Shown here in pieces: positions 56,481-64,000 of a stretch of 64,000 nt of DNA (position 1 is the stretch's first letter; each line of letters starts with the position of its first letter). The stretch is taken from positions 20,310,001 through 20,374,000 of the forward strand of contig JAPQWV010000012.1 of the NCBI GenBank assembly GCA_027422505.1, written 5' to 3'. A program made the position numbers and the translations under genes. The DNA comes from Craterostigma plantagineum. Taxonomy: Eukaryota > Streptophyta > Magnoliopsida > Lamiales > Linderniaceae. Under the pieces are notes generated by a model. That model made no database searches. It had not been told where the DNA came from and was given only the letters and a program-made list of their open reading frames with translations.

Positions 56481-59400
56481 TTACACATAACGTGTCAATA
56501 GGTCGGCCGGAGTGTTCTTTATCCTACAGCTCTGCCCTAGGTGAACATCTCCAAATAGATACCTACACACACATTCAAAATCCAATTTGTTATCCATATT
56601 TATGCGTGTGTGTCTGTGTGTTTGCGTGTGCATATATAGTACCTGTATTCACAATACTCGGGCCAAGCACACCGTGCTTTTCCATAGTCCCAATAGCAGT
56701 CATCATCCCTAAGAGGACCACGAGTAGCTGATCGCAACACCACAAAGATATACATATACATTATCGTAAGAGAAAAGAAGTGAACGAAGAGTTCCCAAAC
56801 CATTGATAAACGACTTGACAACGAAGGTAAGAAAAGAACCTTTCGTAACAAATTTGGTTTTTTTGTCTGGATGCGTATCGTGCCATGTCTCGAGCCACAG
56901 CTCCCGCATTAGGACTGAAGACCTTACGATGTTCCTATGGTTAGCTGCATTATATGCCGGATAACATGTTTATGGCTACTTTAAGTATAGATGATAACAG
57001 AGTAGCCTGCCTAACAAAGAGTAATGTATGCATGTATGATATGGCTATTTTATATAACAAAATTTTACCTTTGTCAATCTCCCAAACTGCAGTCCTCTTT
57101 CCCTGTAGACTTTCAGAATCTTCGTAGTAGGTTATGTACTTCACTCTAGGTGATCTCGTCATGTTGGGAACTATGTCCATTTCGGGCTCACGGTCCACAT
57201 TTAGTTGCACTTGAACGTCTGAACCGTCGTGTTCTGACTGAAGAATTGGCAGTAAAAGGGTTGATAAGAAGAAGCAAGTTTATTAATTCCAAATTAGTTA
57301 TCTATATTTAAGAGGAATAGAAAGAGATGTGGAAATATTGGGAAGTCAAATGCATTGATAAGAAGATGTACCTGGGGAGCCCTCGTTATGTTAACTTTTG
57401 ACCCGAGCCAATTCTTGCACCAAGAGAGGGAATGGTATGGAACCTACTAAACACCAGATTTTCATTAGATGGGTGAAACAAAGGTGAAAACCAAACTATT
57501 CCAAGCATTGTATTAAGCTTTTGTACTGTACCGTCTCGTCCCCACTTGTAGCACCAGGGTTCCCTTCTACAAGATTCCCTGACCTAAGACAATGGTGCAC
57601 TAGTCAATTCATCAACTTCCCCTAAAAAATTGCAAGCAAATGCTATAGAAATTTCCAAGCATGTTTCATAACAAAAAGACGACTAGTTTTTTCTTTTAAT
57701 TTTGTATGTCTGATAGCTGGCTTTGGCGATACAGCTTTCTCAAACTCATGCTTTCATGATTAGCGGGTAAAGAAATGAAGCACAAAATGTCCTTTCCACG
57801 ATTATATAAAGACAGCTAATATAGTCATTCTTATATCACATAAGTCTTCTGGATTTTACAAGTACCAGCAATGCGGATGACATGACCCAGAAAAGAGATG
57901 TCACCCTCTAACTTTGATAAAACACGCATCTACAATGAGTCAGGTTGATATAACTCTCAAGGCAAACACGTGAACATAAGAAAGAAGATTGTAGTGAGTT
58001 AGAAAATGCATGGTATTATACGCAGATCAATGTAATGAATATGACAAGGTGTGCTTTATTCAATTGTATATCATATTCTAGAGAAGTTTATAGTAAAAGA
58101 TTTATGGTATGTTTGACAAGGTGTGTTATTTCAATTGTATATCATATTTTAGAGTAGTTTATGGTAAAAGATTTATGGTATCTTTTATGTAACACATTTC
58201 ATGTCATCCTACATAAGAAATTGAGTTTATTAAATAGTGCACATTACTCCTGATTCATTATTTTTTAACATCATTAATAGATACAAAATTTGTGAAAAGT
58301 GTATCTACTCAAATGCCTTGAAAGATAACGATTATCAGCTGAAATGGTTACCTGGAATATAGAGATCCTTCTACTTCATATATGACATCTGTAATCATCC
58401 AGTTATCCGGATAAGGCTTTCCACTTGGTGCAAAATAGTAACCAACCTGTTTTAAGCATGTCAAGACGTCAAGCGTCATCATTACCAAGTGGGGGGCTTA
58501 TAAATCCCTTGTAAGATCGGTCGGCAAATAGACGGCAGAATCTTGTGCAGAAATATCATACCTCAGTTCTCGAATCTGTTCCATAGATACAGAAGATGTT
58601 CTTCAGAGGTGGTCTATCCCAAGGAGTTAAAGGATTCAGAACTGGATCATCATGATATGACCTATTATTTTTTGCATCAGTAACATAATAATTTAGAGAT
58701 TAGCTTAAAATTAGAATTATAAGTATCTCTTATCCACGTAACATTTTGAAGAGACAAAACACTCCTCAGAGAAAACAAATATAGAGTAAGTTAAAAGGAT
58801 TTACTGATGCAAGAGAGCATTGACAAGCCATTGAAAAGATAGACAGAATAGGAAAAGCAATTGTTAGAAACCAAATCTCACGAACACTTCACAGCTACAA
58901 GATGGCCAACCATGTCCTAACTAAGTAGTTGCTGATAATTCAACATTGAATATAGAGAGCTTACTTCTCTAAAAGGTGCAAGACTCTATGACTATCAGGA
59001 TCATAATCAGTTATAGCTTTAAAAAAAGTCCCATCAGCTATTTCACGAGCCGAAAAGGACAGCTGAGTTGGTAGTCCATAATCCATGTCTGAAACATTGA
59101 TATGGGTCGGCCCCATAAATGACGGATAAGCTTCATCCCCTGGAGAGATATTGTAACGGCGTTAGCAAATTTCCCGATGCATATAAAATCTCTTGAAGCT
59201 GACTAACTGAGTTGCATACCTCTACTTGAAGGGATCTCGATGTTGACAATGTTCGTTGGCCATCCAGAGTAGTCGGCTTCAAATTCATGCTTGCTGCAAT
59301 GGTAACCGAGCTGCCCCTTTCTTATCCCAGAAGAAAAATGCTTCAGGTATAGGTTTTCTGCTTTACAGTGTTTTGAAAACGGCATCATCCATACAGAAGA

Positions 59401-61218
59401 ACCAAATGAATTGAACATCAATCGAGCAGTTCCCTGATGACTTGCCAATTTTTAAAATAAAGGAATTAATGAAGTCAATTAAAAAGATACATAATAGGTC
59501 CTCAGCCTACACCTAAAAAAGATGACTCCAGAATCTCTTAAGTACCAAAATATTATTAAAGGACGGAAGACGTGCTAGCAACCAAAAACAAAAATATTAT
59601 AATCAGCTTTAGGAAAATACTAACGTGGACTTTGAAGAAAATGTTGTACCTCTGAAACAGGGAGACCAAATGTAACTCCTGATAATGTACCTTTGATAGT
59701 TTCAACTGACCCAAGGAGTGGAGCACCTGTAGCGAGGTTGAAAGAAAACCGGTGGTACACAAAAATGTTGAAATACTGATAAACTAGTAAAACTGTTAGG
59801 TAGATTACATTCATACCAACAGCAAAGTAGGCATGAATATGTTCATCCAGCCATTTCATGTACTTCTTAGGAGCGATTTCTAACTTTAACCATTCCAAGA
59901 AGTATCTGAAGACGTTGTTTCCCAAAGAGTGAGCAAAAACAAGAGTTGGCCCACCTCGAAGCTTAAGAGCAGTTTCAAAAATCAGCCTGGAAAAAACATA
60001 TGTCCGAAGGATTGTTCATATACAGCTGCAGCTATAGATATAAGAGAACATGAAGAAAGGAGCACGAACAAAATAGATAGCAGGCTGGAAAAAAGCCGAA
60101 ACAAATAAATCACAAGAACTAAATCTGTTAAGACTTCATCCAATTACTGAAAAATAAAGGTCTCGCTGCTCAAGTTAGATAAAAGTAAAACACGATAGAT
60201 AAAGCTGATGCGTACTTCAATTTGTGAAAATAAAGGTCCCGATCCTCAAGCTTGGAAGGTGGCAATCTCCAGTCATATGGAACAGCAATAATAGCATTAG
60301 GCTCAATGCCAAACTCAATGCACCACTTAAGCCAGTCTTTCCATACTGAAGAAAGTGGACCTGCAATAATCATTTCAAATAAATAATTAGTTGCGACGCG
60401 CTTTAAGTGACAAAAAAGTCACCCAATCCAAAGCAATACCTGTAATGTAGCCCGGGTCGAGCTCAGTAATAGCAGAAAGACCACTATCTGGACGTGATTT
60501 GCATTCAGAATGATCCGTTTGGTTGTATGGATCTAACAACATACACTTGAGCCAACAATTCACCGCAGATAGTAGCTGAAAAGTTCAAACAATTGAAAAT
60601 CACAATTCAGTACAACCACTCTACAAGAGTACAGTTTGAAGAGTTCGATCAGTAACACTCGTCCATCGGCACGGATACTTAAATGGACATACTAACGGAG
60701 AAACAAATCAATAGAAATAATGCACCCCCTCTTAATTTATTCACCAAGATACGAATGATGGCGCAGTCAAAATTCTCAAAGTACATATAACTTGAATGTT
60801 CTTAGCAGATTTTTCCTAGTGGTTTTCTGCATTCACAGTACCGAGTCGTAACTCATCGAGCACAAAGATGGAAATGCCGAGATCAAAACAACTCTCAACC
60901 ACAGCTACCAGAGACGCACAGATATAAACAAGAAGCAAAAACACGGAAGAAAAAAAAAACAGAAAGGTACAATCAACACCTCCGTACTTTAGTAGTATCG
61001 AGCCAGACCAAATCTAGAGGATTGAAATCAAGAGGAGAGTAGGGGCAATCCAAGATAGACCACGCGCGGAGCTGCGTGGACGCAAACCCCGGGATTATTA
61101 TCCCGGAGAGCTTACTCTGGTCGAGACCTGACTCGACGCCGCACGCCGGCTGGAGAACCAATAGGTACGCGGCGGCGACGGCGGCGGCGACGACGAGATC
61201 GACGTGGCAGCCTCTCAT
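56481..61218 (-). CDS. PSAT1: Phospholipid:sterol O-acyltransferase, 15 exons, intact
   Basis: PSAT1 moves an acyl group from a phospholipid (mainly phosphatidylethanolamine) to a free sterol, making sterol esters at the endoplasmic reticulum. It belongs to the LCAT/PDAT family. Exons: 61218-60988, 60575-60440, 60360-60216, 59986-59817, 59726-59650, 59433-59220, 59139-58965, 58661-58562, 58446-58352, 57583-57532, 57443-57372, 57237-57069, 56944-56840, 56727-56643, 56562-56481. All have GT-AG borders and the lengths sum to 1,908 bp, a 636-codon frame including the stop, close to the Arabidopsis protein (about 633). The N-terminus has a hydrophobic segment (residues 8-27). KLSGIIIPGFASTQLRAWSI opens the catalytic domain. 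FAHSLGNNVF holds the nucleophile Ser, SGDETVPYHS the likely catalytic Asp and EHDGSDVQV the likely His. The C-terminus has the Cys-rich DCYWDYGKARCAWPEYCEYR region. I found no lesion. Confidence 0.96.
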
Positions 61219-61597
61219 TGACCTTCTTCGCTAACAAAGGTGAGGAAAGTTCTGCAGAGAAGGTCTAACGATATGGGCGAACTCTGTAGCATGGGGAATG
61301 GGATCGGACTTTTGGGGCCGCCGGGGATTTAAGTGGTTAATTACCAAAGTACCCATCCATGATCAGATTCTTTAGGAAAAGCGTTTTTTAACTGTTTTTT
61401 TCGCTGGTCATTGACGTGAGCTGATTTGCAGACAACGAGGACAAAATAGCCAACGCAAATTCTGCATTGGTGTCCCCAAGTGATCAATGATGCAATTAAT
61501 TGGGGTGGCAAAAATCTCCACTTGTGAGTTGTGAGTATGTCTAAATTGAAAGAAATGGATGAAAACCTAAACCTAGGGTTTTGGTTTTTTCTTATTA
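61219..61597 (-). promoter_or_regulatory. Upstream region of PSAT1
   Basis: This 379-bp stretch separates the PSAT1 start from a MITE. No clear TATA box at a standard position was identified, so promoter extent is inferred from position only. Confidence 0.35.
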
Positions 61598-62133
61598 GAT
61601 CATCTCCAACATATACTTTATTTTGTGTTTTACGATTTTAATCCAATGAGACTCTATATATAACAATAATATTGTGTTGATGAGCAGAGAAACTCTAGAT
61701 GTATAGTACGCACAATTTCAACACAAAAATAGAGTTGTAATTTACATTATTCGTATTTTGTTTAATAAAACATAAAATTATATATTTGATATTCTTATAA
61801 TAAAAAAAGTAAAAATAATTTTTTTTTGTTTACTGATATTTTACCTTTAATTAATAAAATTGTAATAAAATAATATGCTAATTTTATAATTTATTTAATT
61901 TTAAATTTTAATAATTATAATATATTGACTTTTTAATAATTATTAATATAAAGTTTAATAAGTCAATTATGATAATAATAAATAGAAATTTGATTTTTAG
62001 AGTACAAAAATAGAGGTAATGGGTTGGAGTAAAAATTAATGTAGAAAATAGAGTTTAAGGGATGGAGTAAAAGCACGGTAGCAAATAATTGTGTAAAATT
62101 AACTGCATTTTTATGCCATTGGTGGAGATGCTC
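61598..62133. mobile_element. Harbinger-type MITE (536 bp)
   Basis: The ends GATCATCTCCAAC and (reverse complement) GAGCATCTCCACC match the widespread GAGCATCTCCA plant family. TTA flanks it on both sides (61595-61597 and 62134-62136). The centre is AT-rich and non-coding. It lies about 380 bp upstream of PSAT1. Confidence 0.8.
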
Positions 62134-62463
62134 TTAGCACTAACACAACTTTAGTCAAAATCAACACTGCGCAAACCTTAAATTTTCGTCACATCATCTA
62201 AAATCCAATGTCGAAAATCTAAGCCAGTTGAACAGTACCAAGCTGTGTAGGATAGAACAGATCCAAAAAGGACTGGTGAAGGCATGGGAAAGGGGACGAG
62301 GATGGTATTCTCGACCCAGCCCCGTCTCTAACCCCCGACACCGTTTGACCCGTGATTTTGCATTTCCTGAATTTATTTATTAATAAAAATAATATTTAAG
62401 GCAATATTCAAGATAGAGAAAAGAAAAACCTAGGATGGATGAAAACTGATGCATACCCTTCCA

Positions 62464-63035
62464 TAGGGGTGGGATTCGGTTTTCGGGTTTCGGTTACCCG
62501 ACCCGACCCGATCGGGAAGCGGGTTAGAAGTCGGGTATCGGGTTTAAACTCGATACCCGACTATGACGTTCGGGTCGGGTATCGGGTAGCAGTATGCTAC
62601 CCGATTTACCCGATCGGGTACCCGATCATTTGAAAAAAACTAAACCCTAATAAATAAAAAACAAATATAAAACGAGGCCCAATTAATAAAAGAAAAAGAA
62701 ATGTTTATTTTTTGAAAGTGTCTTTTTTTGTGTGTTGATTGTGTTGAAATTATTTTATTTTTGATGATGTTGACTTTATTTTGTAAACTTAGATGATGTT
62801 GAAATTCGATATTGTCGAATTTATTTATTTAAATTATTTTAACTTTGAAGGTGTTTAGTTATTGTTTTGAAGGAATTAAACTTAATTAAGCTTATCTAAG
62901 TTTACAAAATAAAAATAAGAAAAATAAAAAAAATACCCGAACCCTTTCCACGGGTTTCGGGTGCCCGGCCGCATTTGATTGGGTCGGGTTCGGATATCAA
63001 AATAAATACCCGATGACATCGGGTACCCAATCTCC
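62464..63035. mobile_element. hAT-like element built of CGGGTA words
   Basis: It starts TAGGGGTGGGATTCGG and is followed by a dense run of ACCCGA/TCGGGT words, an AT-rich centre, and a second run ending near CGGGTACCCAATCTCC. The left end matches hAT form; the right end is degraded and its position approximate. Confidence 0.55.
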
Positions 63036-63170
63036 ATGTCTCATTTTATGTCCCGTATTGCAGAGGATATTATATAACTTTGTTTCGAGACACAAGAATA
63101 TTATCAATTTACTGTTTTATTAAAGTCTTTATCGTAGTTTGTCAATACCCTCATGTTTCCATAAATGATA

Positions 63171-63437
63171 CTACCTCAGTCCCACTTATTTCTTCCCATC
63201 TTTCTATTTCGGGCGTCCCACATAATTCTTCCCATTTCCATTTTTGATAAAAAATTATCTCACTAATTAAACTAATTACATCATTAATATTAAAAAAAGT
63301 CTTCCCGATTTGCGTGTCTACTAATAACTTTTCTCTCTCCATACCTCAAAAGGTGTACTATAATATTAAAATAATGTGATTTCTTAATCTCCATGCCCAC
63401 TAATCTTCGGGAACATTTAAATGGGACGGAGGAAACA
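63171..63437. mobile_element. Stowaway-like MITE (267 bp)
   Basis: The ends CTACCTCAGTCCCACTTA and (reverse complement) CCTCCGTCCCATTTAAATG resemble the Stowaway CTCCCTCCGTCCC terminus. TA dinucleotides flank it. The right terminus is degraded. Confidence 0.7.
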
Positions 63438-63509
63438 TATTTATCGCCAGCGTGGCGATAATATATATTTCCGCTAAAACACTTCTAATTGTAGGATCTA
63501 TATGAAAAA

Positions 63510-63680
63510 TAGGAGTGTACATGGATCGGTTTATGACGGTTTTGACCAATTCCACACCAAACCGCTATATGCGAGTTTTTGAAAAAAAATTCTTTGATTG
63601 CGGTTTGAAATCAAACCACACGCGCTTTTTATAGCAATTTTTTTTTACAGTTCCGCTGCAGTTTACGGTTTAGGTGATTG
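63510..63680. mobile_element. Possible hAT-like element, partial
   Basis: TAGGAGTGTACATGG followed by ATCGGTTT and AAACCGC/GCGGTTT words resembles the left end of the same element style. No right end was found. Confidence 0.35.
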
Positions 63681-64000
63681 AAGTAAAATACTTATATATT
63701 AGCGAATGATATTACTATTACTTTACTTAACGACCAAAGCAAGGAATCAACAAAGCCATACTACTATATCATAAGCAGAATAATGCATAATAATAAAATC
63801 TACATATGGGCCAATTTGAAACTTGAATAATAAATGGCGAGTCAATTTTTTGTTAAGTGTATGAGTCTATTTTAACCACAATATAGGCTTTCACTCTTGT
63901 AAAAAAGTATTTATTAATCTAAAAATAGATTCTATATATAATAAATATATAAGCAGCATAAAACAAAATAATATATAACTATTAAAAAATTAATGTAAAA
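63681..64000. other. AT-rich interval at the window end
   Basis: I see no gene or repeat boundary here. Confidence 0.4.

Overview
This window is repeat-dense, AT-rich nuclear DNA from a flowering plant, most likely a eudicot. The evidence is a 15-exon phospholipid:sterol acyltransferase gene, a WRC-domain gene, a No Pollen Germination-related relic, plant-type Copia retrotransposons primed by initiator tRNA-Met, and plant MITE families (Emigrant-like, Stowaway-like, Harbinger-like, hAT). The order or species cannot be fixed from the sequence. All boundaries were read by eye.

Layout: 1-4628 is a Copia element (A) with short LTRs and a decayed gag-pol. 5069-5385 is an LTR carrying a 5S rRNA-like segment (Cassandra type). 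6279-8148 holds a Helitron end, a GTACC-rich MITE, a long foldback element and a hAT MITE. 8456-10283 (minus) is a WRC-domain gene whose coding exon carries a very young 562-bp TRIM. 10546-11208 is a hAT element, followed by a ~410-440 bp tandem array (12171-13291 and 22526-22870) that is split by a 9.2-kb decayed Copia (C, minus). 24007-29070 holds hAT, Harbinger-like and Emigrant-like MITEs and a Copia LTR remnant.

29265-40663 is one nested complex. Copia B is internally deleted and has a 2.85-kb solo LTR in its 5' LTR. A second solo LTR (about 2.6 kb) sits in its 3' LTR. That second solo LTR contains a 2,670-bp Helitron (37479-40148) carrying fragments of a cytochrome P450, a Ste20-type kinase, an FKBP-type isomerase and one unrecognised gene, all in the Helitron's own orientation.

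40735-43788 holds a minus-strand TRIM and a gag-protease-only Copia (D). 47348-52194 (minus) is a structurally intact Copia (E) with a 1,432-residue uninterrupted Gag-Pol, near-identical LTRs and a perfect TSD. Immediately beyond it, 52608-56158 is an NPGR2-like gene with intact exon borders but many frameshifts and stops. 56481-61218 (minus) is an apparently functional PSAT1-type gene whose 15 exons splice into a 636-codon frame including the stop. The right end holds Harbinger-like, hAT-like and Stowaway-like MITEs.

Only PSAT1 and the coding frame of Copia E look intact. WRC may still be partly expressed from an LTR-supplied start. The rest records successive waves of transposition, several of which can be ordered because one element interrupts another.
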